A DNA stretch of 64,000 bases from Pyropia yezoensis (Eukaryota > Rhodophyta > Bangiophyceae > Bangiales > Bangiaceae), in the NCBI GenBank assembly GCA_009829735.1, contig CM020618.1, positions 4,338,882 to 4,402,881 on the forward strand. Reading direction: 5' to 3'. A program made the translations under genes and the position numbers. This document shows positions 33,510 through 44,657 of the stretch, piece by piece (position 1 is the first letter of the stretch; every line of letters starts with the position of its first letter). The notes under the pieces were generated by a model. That model ran no database searches, was not told the DNA's origin, and saw nothing but the letters and a program-made list of their open reading frames with translations.

Positions 33510-35879
33510 TCAGTGGGTAGACCAACTGCCCGAGGGAGGCCACTTCCGCGTTAGCGCGTATACCTCCATGCTCCACCGGTCGGCAATCTCACGACGGTCA
33601 ATCACCCGAGTTACCACGGTGCATAGCTGAACGAGGGTGCTGCGGCCAGCCTCCACATCCTCCAGAGCTGTCTGGAGGCGGTCAAGCATGCCACCGAAGC
33701 AACGCGCTGACCCAACCAGCGCAGCACCTGGAGGGATATCCCCCCAGATAACAGAGAGACCCTCCCGCATTGCGCGGGCAACAAGGGCGTCAACGCCCTC
33801 ATACCAGAGACGGGGACCCCCGTCACGCATGACAGGGGCGGGAGGTCACACTGGCGCAGCCAGAGGAGCCACAGGAGCCGACACGGCTACTACAGGAGCC
33901 GGTGGCACCTGATACGAGGCCTGGTAGGACCCTATTGAAAAGGCCCCACCGTAAACCCGGCGGGGCTCGGCCCGACGACGGGACACCTCACGCTCCCCAC
34001 CCGCAGAGCCCCTCTCTCGGGGACGACGGCCAACCGCCGCCGGTATCGGGTTACCGAACCACGGGGCAAGGACCTGAAGAGGGTCATGGATAACCACGGG
34101 AACACCCAGGTCAGCAACAGCCTCGGTGGACGCCCACCCATGGCAATTGGGCTCACCCGGCTAAGTACGCCGGATACGCAACGAGTGACGAGGCAAGGGG
34201 GAAGCCTCAGCCTGCGGGTCCCGGTTCGGGGGAAGGGCCAACACCCCAGCCCAGTTCACGGCATCGTGAACAGCCAGCAGGGCCTCGAACTCCCGGGCCA
34301 ACCCGGTCTTGGCGGCTATCATGTCCACGCCCAGCTGCGCGATGTGCCGACGGACACCCGTCGGAAGATGAAACAGGCGCCCCTGCCGGCGGACGGACAG
34401 CAAGAAGGAGGACGCCTGCCCGAGGGTAACCTCAAGGGTGAAGGTACCCTGCAACGGGTGGACCGGCCGGGAGGCCAAAACACTACCGAAGTATCGGAGG
34501 CAGAAGCCGGTGTCAAACCGGAAAGCAGGGGCGGGTTCCCACCCCTCCTGCCACAGAGGCGGGCGCACGGGAGTGTATACCGGCGCACGACCGTTGCCGG
34601 TCTGCAACGCACACGTTATATCGGTGCGGAACGCATCCGCCATGACACCATGGTTGCGTCGCCAACTCGACGCCGACTTCAACCCCGCCATAGGCGGGTG
34701 CGGAGCCGTCAACGTCAGGTACGAGGATACCCCCGGGAAGTACTCGAACCCGGGATACCGGCCGGTATCACCCACCGTCTCCCCAAACGCAACCGGCTCA
34801 GCCGCCGCCGCAATCCCCCGAGCACTAGCCGGGTAGTCAACCTCCCGCGGCAACGCGGGGGCAATCAAGTCGCATATCCCGAAGGCGGAGTCGAGGTAGA
34901 CCTCACCCCGCCCAATCCGGGTGCGCCAGAGCTGCGCATGCCGGTCGTCCGGCTGGATCAGGAACCAATGATGCTCCACTCGGACCGCGTTCGGCTGGTT
35001 GACCAGCCGCACCGACTCCCGCTCCTCACTCAGGTCCACCTTGACGCGCCGGGAGGTCTGTTTAGGGAGACGCGGCTGGTGGAAGTCCACCCGCATCCGC
35101 CCATCGGACTCCATCGACTTTTGCACAGTCACGCCTCGAGCCCGAGCCACCAAGTCGAACATCGACATGGCGGGTTGACCCGCCGCCACGGCGACGCCGC
35201 CACCCAACGGGGCAACCCGAGAAGGACCAGGAAGAATAGGGGGTGCTGGGGGATGCCCCACCGGCAGATGGGCCGGTGCCGGAGGTGCACGGGGCCGAGG
35301 AGGAAGAAGAAGGGCGAGCGCCCGGCCGGAGTAGCTCCCGGAGTCCACTGCCATCGGGGTAGACATTTCTTGACCACCAAGCGTCCGCGGCACCGCGGGC
35401 AGAGCATCGCCGCCACCCGGGCCCGACGTGGACACCACGGGGGCGGCAGGGGTACACCCGTTACCCGCCGACGCGGACACACCCACCGGGCGGGCACCCG
35501 CGCCATCTTGACCCGCCGGCTCGGCTGGGGTGCGGCCACGACCATCCGCCACGCCGGCGACGCCGTCTTGAGGTAGAGTCGCGCCGGCACCGGCGACAGA
35601 AGCCATCCGGGCCGCCGGAGGAGTAGCGGTAGAGGCCACCGCTGCACGCGGTGGTCCGCCACCCGACGGAGCCGTCGTGCCGCTTCACACGGACGACAAT
35701 CCGCCCGGCGCTCCTTCCGGGGATACACGAACGGTCACCCGGTCGTCCTCGTTCTCCGACGAGCTCGCCAAGAAGCACTCGGCAGCGGTGGCGGAGACGG
35801 GAACGTCGTCCTGCATCACCTCCTCCTCCTCCTCAAGCAGGAGGTCGTCCACGCCCCCGGGTACCTGGGGGTCCGACAT
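33510..35879 (-). pseudogene. Antisense accessory gene of B-I (three in-frame stops)
   Basis: Unknown protein family, about 789 codons. ATG at 35879 begins MSDPQVPGGVDDLL; acidic N-terminus, then long Pro/Ala/Gly-rich region, then the globular part (SMFDLVARARGVTV, RLVNQPNAVRVEHHW, IQPDDRHAQLWRTRIG, SASSWRRNHGVMADAF, YFGSVLASRPVHPLQG) and C-terminal GGPRLWYEGVDALVA. All pieces stay in one frame but are cut by TGA (35685), TAG (34161) and TGA (33846). The last two are shared with B-II and absent from B-0, so they predate the B-I/B-II split. Confidence 0.8.
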
Positions 35880-36442
35880 GGTGAAACCTGGGTAGCAGGG
35901 GCGTCCCGTTTCAGAAAGCCGCAACCGGCTCGACCCGGTACGATGAACGCTCGCGCGGATGAGCCAGGGAAGCGCGGGCACCCGCGCTTATAACCACACA
36001 GCTCAGCACGAGCGATACGGCAGTGCGGGACGACCCACGCCAGCCGAGCTACGAAGGCGCTTCACCCAGGCACCAGGACCGGAGCCACGCCCCCCCCACA
36101 CGGGGCAATCAAGGGGGGTCACCCCCAACCGCCCCCCACTCAATCGTCCACACGAGAGGGGCCCCCCTACCACCAGACACCTGGTGGCGGATCCGCTTGC
36201 ACCACCCCTCGGAAAGGGGGGTCGTGAACAGAAACCCGCATCGGGAATTTAACGGTCCGGAAAACGGATCGTGTGTGTACCACACAAAGGGGGGCACCCC
36301 CCTCAGACAACCTCGAAAAGGGGTGTCTGTCGCGACAGGGCGCAAAGCCCCACCCGACTGGTAAACGGTCACGCGACCCACTTACATTCGGAACCCCGAA
36401 TGCAACTTGACCCGAGGACGGGCCGAATCTAAGGGGGGGATA
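35880..36442 (-). promoter_or_regulatory. Upstream region of the B-I antisense gene and polypurine tract
   Basis: 563 bp between the antisense ATG and the 3' LTR. A TTATAA motif at about 35989-35994, some 110 bp upstream of the ATG, could be a TATA box for the antisense gene; B-II has CATAAG there. AAGGGGGGGATA just before the LTR at 36443 is the polypurine tract. No other gene seen. Confidence 0.4.
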
Positions 36443-36806
36443 TGTAGCAATATGGTCGGCCGTATTGTGACCCTAATATTAGGGGGGCTACGTCTAATCC
36501 TTGGCTTTCAATTTGAGAGTCCGTACTGTTCACGGTATCTATAAGTTACGAATGACCAGAGGGACTTGCATCTTGGGGTGGAGGGTAGTTAGTAGTGTCT
36601 CCGAGGGTTTATAGCTAGGGGGCCGGCGGCGAATCCACCGCCGGCCAAGGCAGATCAACAAACCCCTCCCATTTGGGCTCCCATCTTGGTCCCGTGGCTT
36701 GAGCTCCAAGGACAGCAACCTTGGCCTCCCGGTGACGTTGGTGCCGATCCCCCGTGGTGAGTGTTCCCTGAGAGTGGACGTGTAGCGGATACCCTATTGT
36801 GCTACA
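36443..36806 (+). repeat. 3' LTR of B-I
   Basis: 364 bp, same termini, palindrome and hairpin as the 5' copy; followed by the duplicated CCCAG. Confidence 0.92.
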
Positions 36807-39800
36807 CCCAGCCGGTACTGGCTGAGGCTGTTCCGGCTTCGGAGAGGGTGTCACATCATTGAGATTGATGCGGTGTATCTCCGTATCGGAGTGCAGGATT
36901 ACAGAGTGATCATCTCTGTGTAAGATCTGGTACGGTCCCTTGACCGGTTGGATGAGCTTGTTCCCTCGGAATTTTTGGTGTCTGATATAGACCCAGTCAC
37001 CTGTTACCAGGGTTGCGTTGCGTACCCGTAACCGGGCGTCAAAGTTCTTCTTGTATTGAAGTTGTGTACGGTCAAGGGCACCCTTGAGCTTGGGTATCAT
37101 CCACGATAGCTTGGCCAACCAAGCTAAGTGGATCCGTTCGGCCGGTCGGCCCTTCGGTATATCATACCGAGTGCATCTGCCCGGTGGCAGCGTCAGGTTA
37201 CCGACGCCCATCGGCATGACCCATTCCAGGGGGGCAATGGTGGTACTCCGGTGGGGCCTGGCATTGTATGCCAGGGTCAAGACGGACAGAAGCCTGTCCC
37301 ACGTCTTTGTGTGTTCCGCCACAAAGCATTGGAGCATCTTGACGATGGTGCGGTTGAACCGCTCCACCTGCCCGTTGGATTGCGAGTGGTAGTCGGATGC
37401 CCGACGTGGTTCGATACCGAACATGCCCATGACCTTAGTGCAGAATGCTGACGTAAGGGTTGCGCCGTTGTCGGAGAGGAGTTGCTTCATTACTCCGTAA
37501 GCACTGATCCAGTGGTCAACCTCTGCGTTCATGATGGTGTAGGCCGTATCGTTCGGGATGGCTGCTGCCCGTGACAGTTTAGTAAAGCGATCCGACATGA
37601 CCAGGATGTACCTGTTCCCTTCTTCCGTTACCGGAAGCGGCCCGAGTATGTCGATAGCGACTTGCTCGTTGGGCCCATCCGGGGGAAACAGCTTCATAGC
37701 GGATGCCCGCCTATAAAGACTCATACGATTCCGTGCACACGGGTGGCATCCCCGCACGTGGTCGACTACGTCGACGGCCATTGCTGGCCAGTAAAAGAAC
37801 CTCCGCATTGCTGCGAACCTACGTGAACCCCCCAGGTGTCCGGCTGTAGGGTTCTCGTGTTCTCGTTACATGACGGCTTGTCGTAAGGACACGGGAACCA
37901 CGACTTGATGTCGTCCGTCGGCGGGTGCCCGCCGGTATAGGAGTCCGTCTTCATTCTCGGAGAAGATGCCGGCCGTGCCGGCCAGGAGGTTAGCACGATG
38001 GCGTTTACAGTCATCGTCATTGGCCTGTGCCTCGCGGAAGTCCGCGAGGGTCAATGGGCACGTAAGGTGTAGCATGGTATGGTCAACCATACTTTGGGTA
38101 GCACTACCCACCATGCAGACCGGCACCACCGGGATGTCTTCGTCCACCTGTCGGGTATCCCCGCTCGGTGTATCCAGGAGCGACAGCGCGTCTCCCAGAT
38201 GATGGGTTGAGCCGGCCTCATATGTGGTCCAGTAGTCGTGCTCGGCCATCTTCAGCTTCCACCGGGCTAGCCGTCCATGGCTGTCGGAATCCTTGTCACC
38301 AAGATTGAGGAGCCATCGTAAACGTTCGTGGTCGGACCTTACGATGAACCTGGAACCTTCCAGGTATGGCCGGAGCAGTTGCACTGCCCATATGACTCCG
38401 AGGCACTCGCGCTCGGTGTCACTATAGTAACGCTCAGCCGGGTTGAGCGTCCGGCTGAAGTACCCTACCGGATGTAGGTCCGGGATAGTATTATCGGTAC
38501 CGATGATGGTCTCTCCCTGTAGCAGGGTGCATCCCACTTGGGTGTCGCAGGCGTCGACGTCGATGACGAAGGTCCCGCGTCTACGCGGCAACGCAAGCAC
38601 GGGTGGGACTAGCAGAGCTTGCTTGAGCAGCTCGAATGCCTCTCCCTCGCTTGGCGAGGGAAGTTGAAGTACCTTTGGCAAGGCGCTGCTCGTCAGAACC
38701 GTCAACGGTTTGGCTATACGAGCGAAGTTCATGACGAACCGTCGGTATACGTTGCACATCCCCAGGAAGCTTTTCAGCTGTGTCTGGGTGGTTGGGTATT
38801 GCGCATCCCGGAGTGCCCGGGTATTAGCTTCGAGCACTCCCAGTTTACCTGGTGTGATCTGGTGACCCAGATACTCGACGGTCTGTTGAAAGAAGGCGCA
38901 CTTCTTGAGACGCAGGGTTACCCCGGCGTTCCGCAAGAGGGTGAGTACCTCGTCGACATGTTGCACATGGTCATCCATGTTACTCGAGAAGACAATGACA
39001 TCGTCCAGGTACACCAGGCAGTTACGCCACTTCACTCCCGACAGTATAATGTCGATGGCCCGCTGGAATGTGGCGGGAGCGTTGGACAATCCGAAGGGCA
39101 TCCTTAGGAACTCATACACCCCACTGTCACAGACGAACGCCGTCTTGGGTATATCCTCCTCTGCAACTGGGATCTGCCAGTACCCGGCATTGCAGTCGAT
39201 GGTGGTAAACACTGTAGCTTCCCCCAGGGAGTCGATTCACTCGTCCATTCTTGGTAAAGGGTATGAGTCTTTCTTGGTAACCAAGTTGAGGCGTCGATAA
39301 TCGATGCAAAACTGAGGGGTTTGATCCTTCTTCTGTACGATAACGACTGGGGCGCCCCACTCCGACATCGAAGGCCGGATCACCTTAGCTTCGCTCATCC
39401 TCTTCACTTCTCCGTCAACGATCTCTCGTTGCATGGGTCCCGCTCGGTGCGGTTGCGACCGTGCTGGTCGTGCACCTGATACCAGGTCTATTCGATGTTG
39501 GGCTGCCCCAATGGGACCCAGGGCCCCGCCGGTCCACATGACGTCATGCTTTCTTAGCATCCGTCGTACCCCGTCGGCTACCGAAGGGGGAAGGTGGTCG
39601 AGGTCAGCCTCGGCCAGTGCCTTCAAGGCTTCTTGGTCCTTCGGCGGCATGTCCGCCAGAGCTGGTGGTTGGATAGGCTTCCCGGCGTCGGGTTCTTTCA
39701 GCTCGGCGGTCTCGGCGGCCACCAGTACCTGAAGGAATTCCACTTGACCTTCCTCGTGTGGGGTAAGGATGTCTCCTTCGTAGAGCTCAGCGATCCCGAG

Positions 39801-40775
39801 GATAGTCCCTTTCGGAAGGATGCTGCCTTACGGCGATAGTTCGCCATCACGAGCAATAATGACCCCCCTGCTGGGAGGTCTGCGATACCATTGGCCATGG
39901 TCAACCCATGGCGCTCGTAGGTTCGTAAGTTTGACTGGACTCTGCAGATGCCTGCTATGTCACAGTTAACCGGGAGGACGGTCTCCGACAGCGGCTCAAA
40001 GCGAGTCCGCTTGGCCAGCCGGAGTGTCTTCGGTTCTACGCTTGCGTATACCTCAGCCACGTTAACGTGGCTCCCTTGTAGCGTCAGGTCCCTGACGATC
40101 GCTGTCTGTCCTCTCTTCGTCCCGTCGGCCTCTTGCAGCTCAACGGTCCTCCGGCCCGGCCGGATTGCATCAACGTGAACGTTGATGAAGGTGCACCCCA
40201 GTATGCAGGGCACAGATAGAGTCTCACATACCAAGAAGTCGACTTCCGTGGTGAGTTCCCCGATGGTGACCCGCAGCGACATCGCTGCGGTCGTACGAAT
40301 TGGACGGCCATTCGCATCCTTGATCGTGGGTCCCCGAGTCACTCTGACTCGCAGGAGCCACTTGTCCGGGAGGGTATCCTTCCGGATAAGGATCGGCCCA
40401 GCCCCTGTGTCCAGTACAGGGTAATACGACCGGGTCGACTGGGGGTCAACCCCCAGTGTGGCTGATACCTTGAAGTTTTCCAAGGTGAACAGTACGTGGC
40501 CCACACCGATATCCGGTGTAGCTCGGGCATCCTAGACAGGGCCCTTGTCTGGTTCCATTTGACGGGGCATCCCGTCGTCGCCTCTTGTCCTCGGAAGTTG
40601 GTCATCAATCCCCTGACGCCGTGTCGTCGGGGCCGGAGGGTGTACCCGGGGATTGATGCGGCGTCGGCTCAACCGCTCAACAAACTCTTCGTGGGGCTCT
40701 CCCCGCGGCAGTCCGGGGTGGCTTGTTAGGGTTGCCCCAGCGACCCCGTGTCGTCCTTCCTCTTACTCGTTTCTC
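36807..40775 (-). pseudogene. pol: B-0 pol: protease to integrase, multiply disrupted
   Basis: Same domain order as B-I pol. Damage relative to B-I: TAG at 40532-40534 (CAG to TAG) upstream of the protease, a one-base deletion near 39825 after it, TGA at about 39237 in RT (PLPRMDE then stop), TAA at about 37866 between the RNase H and integrase zinc-finger regions, and the B-I insertion before the chromodomain. The protease VLDTGAGPILI, RT YLDDVIVFS and integrase HSQSNGQVERFNR motifs survive. Confidence 0.88.
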
Positions 40776-41316
40776 GCGCTGGGCCGGGTGCTGTCTTTCG
40801 GGATATCCGGGAGAGGAGGTGCCTCCTCGACTTCCAGCACTCCTTCTTGGGCCTGCTGCCCACCCGGTGTTGGTGCTCTGGCGGGATTCCCCCCAATGGA
40901 TGCCTGGCGTTGCGCCGCTGCCCGTCGAGACTCCTCCGGGATGAGCGGGCATGAGGAGACCCAGTGTTGGGGGTCTCCGCACAGCATACAACCGGAAGTT
41001 CCGGCCGTCCCCGGTGTCCGCGTCGGGTTGGCTCCATAGGTCCGGATGCTTGCCTCGGGCGCCCGAGTGCCTGCCCCTTCGTAGGCCTTGGATCCAGGTG
41101 CCAAGCGGAGCATGGACTCCCCCAGCCGGTTCGTCCTACCCGCGATATGCGGGGGTGCCTCCGTACGCACTGCCCATGTCGGCAGGGGTTGGTGGGGGTT
41201 ACCCGTAACCGGGGCATACCCCGTAGTCCGTACATACGGGACGCGACGACCCGCACCCTCGATGACCTGGAACTGGGTCCCCGCCGGGGCGATGTACGCT
41301 ACCGTACCGTGCTCAT
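40766..41316 (-). pseudogene. gag: B-0 gag C-terminal remnant
   Basis: About 183 codons of the gag tail: VPYVRTTGYAPVTGNPHQPL, zinc knuckle CMLCGDPQHWVSSC, ending SARNE. The frameshift heptamer has decayed to GAGAAAC. Cut at its 5' side by element C. Confidence 0.82.
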
Positions 41317-42429
41317 TGTAGCGTAATGGGACCCAGATTCCCGGACCCAGAAACCACAACCACACACACAGAGACCACAGTCCGAAGCCCAGGTAGGAAC
41401 AGGTAAGAGCCCTTGCTGATCCACTCGCCCGCCACGATACGAGGCAAAGGTAAACAGGACAAAAGCCCGAGGGAGAAGGAACCCAAAGTACTGTTGATTT
41501 TACAAGATGGCCCCGGGGAGAACCCCGGAGCACCCCTCAAGAACCTCCCCCCCTGGCCCCTCGAGGGGCCCTGAGCGAGGCCCCCAGAGGGCGCCCCCAG
41601 CGGCCCAAGTGCCAGCAACGCACCGGCCGCTCACCGGGCCAACACACAAAAAGCAAGCGAAATCCCCCCACACACAAATGTCAATCCCCAAAAAAAACCC
41701 AGTGGGAAAAAGGGGAAAGACACGAAATCACGCAAGGAAAACAAATGCGAAAAATCAAACAAATAACCCGAAGGTCAGTATGCCCCAACCCAGCAAGTCC
41801 ACCGCTCCGGGTGACCAATCAGGGCACCGGGCGTGTCGCCACTGCCCCGGGCCACCGATGCAGGGATCCTCGGCCAGCGCGTGGTTCCACGTAACGCTGC
41901 CAGCCGGGTCCCAAGTCAGTCTCCCGGGTTCCAACGGTCCCAGGGGCTCAGAACGCCACATGGTCCCCTCACTAGGGCCGAGCGTCCCGCCGGCCAACAA
42001 GGAAACAGAGGAAGGGGACCGGGGAACGTCTGACAGGGTTAGAACAGGGCCACAACGGACGGGTTGTGGGGCCAGTGTCTGTCAACAGGGGCCCCACGAC
42101 AAGTGTCTCGTGCCAGGGGAACCCGTTCAGACTGGCCAGGGGCGGGTACAGGAGAGGTGTGGGCCACGCGCAGGGGAACCAAGGGGGGTGTGGCGCAGCC
42201 CGCGCCGGCCGCCCACCTGCATTCCTCCTCCCCGTCGCCCTCCCCATGTGGCGCCGCACGCCAGGGGGGGGGTGACGCGGTGTAGGGGCACACGCGGGGG
42301 CCAGCGGAACGTGGGCGCAGCCCTGGTACCATTTGGAACGCAGCGGGCCAGTGGATAAGAGCACCCTCACGGGTTCCCTCGTCCCCAGCACCCGGGTCCC
42401 ATTGTACTTTCGTCCCCGCTGCGCTTCCC
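41317..42429 (-). repeat. Element C 3' LTR and antisense-gene leader (inner LTR border unresolved)
   Basis: Begins TGTAGCGTAATGGG exactly where B-0 homology ends, as expected for an LTR terminus. No second copy exists in the window, so the inner border cannot be fixed. A pyrimidine-rich stretch after CACCTGCA near 42222 (complement reads as a polypurine tract) is one candidate, giving about 0.9 kb. No gene supported. Confidence 0.45.
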
Positions 42430-44277
42430 GTGACCACCTCGTTCTCCTTCGTTCCCCCGTTCCCCTTCCCTGTCTCCGTGCCCACGTACCCCACCACACG
42501 TACCAGCACGTCCCCCTCCACCCGGGCCCCCATGGATACCGGCAGCGCCGCTGCGGGTTCGCCTGCTAGCGCGGGCCCTGGGGTCCCCGATCGTCAAGAT
42601 GACCGAGTTGGGCAAGGTGTACCCGCTACTGGGCCAGGCGTACCGGGTGGGCAAGGCGTACGTGCTGCACAAGGTGGCCCCGCTACTGGGCCAGACGTTC
42701 TACCTGCGAACCAAGAGGAAACCGGGGTGGGCCAGTTGTACGCGGCCATAGTTGGCGTGGTTCCTGAAGATTTCGGACCCGAGACGGTTACGGCGTGGCG
42801 TCGGGAGAAGGCGCGAGGTTGGGTTACTGGTACCCGGGCTCATGGGATCCTTCGAGCCGTCGACGGGAGCTGTCCGGGTAACTAGTTTCGTAAGCAGATG
42901 GCGGTAATGCCAGGAGCTCTGATCCCTGTCCTTGCGGACCGTTCCCTGTCGATCACGGTTGTACGGCATGCGGACGAGGTCGGGTACGTCGAACGGTTCA
43001 AGGCGGTCCGCATGGAACTCCACCAAGGGACCCTACCTGCCGCACCTTCACCCTGTTACCTGATCGGGTCTCCCCCGTACCTGAACCGTCCCGGGTACCA
43101 AGTGACCCTACCTAGCCTGGTGTTCAGTCGGCACCATCGTGACAAGAGTCGGTTCCTGGTCGGGTGGCATCAGCAAGAGTTCCCCAGCTGTTTAGCGGCT
43201 ACCCGTGGGCTCTATTGCGTTCGGGTTCCACACTGGTTCGAGAACGTGGAACTACCATTCGGGGCCCTTGTGGAACTTCCTGCGGTCCAGTGTTACTTCA
43301 CGGAACTTCTTCGTTCGTCGGACGCGTTCGCTTGGTATGTGTTTCGGACGGAATGGGCTACCAACTGTGCGGTGTACCTGCTCGAGCTCGCCCGGCGAGA
43401 GAGTTACCTGTGCCTATTCTCTCGGCCCCTGCGCACGTGGATCCAGCGCGTTGGTACCCGTACCATCTGTCAGGGTCCCGGTGGCATGGACGAGGCCGCA
43501 GTGCGGGACCTGGACGCCCTTCGGACCCTTAGTGACCAAGTGGTTTCCGTGGCGGGGCTCCGTGCGCGTCGTCTTGCTTCCGGGAAACGTCGCAAGGATC
43601 GCGGTTCCTTCGTCCGGGTTCGGATCAAGAGTCGGGACGGCGTATAGGCGGCCCTGGTAGGCAAGGACCTGGCCCCATTGGACCTACCGTACTCGTCGGA
43701 CGTACTGGAAGGGCGTGAGATCCTCGGGGCCCAGGATGGGAACGCTGATCAATCGGACGAGGTGGTCCCCGCAGGTCCCTCTGGGCTGCCGGGCGCTCGG
43801 TCAACGGGGTCAGCTGGTCATCGTTCAAACCCTCCCGGGGGTCGTGCCGTGTACGTGGCTAACCTTCTGGACCATGGGGACGTGCCCGACGCGGAACTTA
43901 TGGACCTGGAGGCAAACCTGACTACCACGGCGGTTCTTGCGATACGCAGTTTCTTTGGGGGTCCCGCGGACGTCCTTGCTAACGCTCATGTCGGGCCCCT
44001 GTTGTCCGCTTCCCTTCACGCGACGGTTAACCTTGGGGCCCGTGTAGCCGAGTGGACCCGTGTTCAAGGGGGCTCCAGTAACCCAGACTACAAAGGGCTA
44101 CTGAACCGGGTTGACCGTAACGGGATCCGTGGGGACCTTGGGGCCGAGTTGGGTAACGCCGAGGCGGCCGTGCGACGTGCCTGGACGGGGACCCAGGAAG
44201 GTTCTCGGGTCCGTGGCCGGGACGACATGGACGAGGAAGAGTCTATTCGTCCCGACAGTCGTTTCCGTAGGTACTAG
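42430..44277 (+). pseudogene. Antisense accessory gene of element C (two in-frame TAG codons)
   Basis: Unknown function, about 615 codons in a single frame with TAG at 42883-42885 and 43645-43647. Start is ATG 42430 or more likely 42532 (MDTGSAAAG). It aligns with the A-I gene over several hundred residues: GQLYAAIVG and TAWRREKARGWVTG near the start, GALIPVLADRSLSITVV, DEVGYVERFKAVRMEL, SPPYLNRPGYQ, SRFLVGWHQQEFP and VELPFGALVELP match FALVLDLPLTERRV, EEEGYVHRALKV, EPPFLTRKYSK, RDFLVSCNHQEFW and VEIPVGFAPSSIP. The C-terminal part (RSFFGGPADVLANAHVG, LGARVAEWTRV, DMDEEESIRPDSRFRRY) ends 380 bp from the pol stop. Confidence 0.75.
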
Positions 44278-44657
44278 GTTAGCGAGGGTATGAGGGTTTT
44301 GCGGGCGTGTTCCATGTGTTGGCCCTACGTCTTGTTGCTTAGAGGGTCATAAATTTTCCACTGCTTCTTGCCATCCTCTTGGTAGTCCTGCCCCCTTACG
44401 ATAATCACTCCTTCTTGTTGTCCCTGAAAGGGAGGTGAGAGTAATGAGGGAAACGGGGAAATAACCAACCCAAGGTTAGCCAGAAACAGAATTCCAAGTA
44501 GCCCTCCTTGCAAAGAAAAACAATCTATTCCTTGCCACATACATGTTGACTGGGACCCTATGTTGAGCCTGTGACCTTCCCATGCTCATGGGCCTCTTGC
44601 ATGGCACTTAACCTGGGCGGGGTCCGACTGACCAGGTCAAAGGTGCGTGGCCCAGGG
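44278..44657. other. Convergent spacer of element C
   Basis: 380 bp of more AT-rich sequence between the antisense gene and pol stops. No gene seen; probably both 3' ends. Confidence 0.45.

Larger units (their letters stand above)
26555..36806 (+). mobile_element. Ty3/Gypsy chromovirus B-I, complete, nested in B-0
   Basis: Plus-strand element with 364-bp LTRs at 26555-26918 and 36443-36806 that differ at about 13 sites by eye. The flanking duplication CCCAG is at 26550-26554 and 36807-36811. Joining the flanks across the duplication restores family B pol order, so B-I jumped into B-0. Order: PBS, gag, protease-RT-RNase H-integrase-chromodomain, spacer, minus-strand antisense gene, polypurine tract, LTR. 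Confidence 0.93.
36807..41316 (-). mobile_element. Element B-0, 5' portion
   Basis: Continues the interrupted B-0 from 26554: pol, then the end of gag. It stops abruptly at 41316 within gag, where the LTR-like end of element C (TGTAGCG) begins. No 5' LTR, leader or gag N-terminus remains. Confidence 0.85.
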
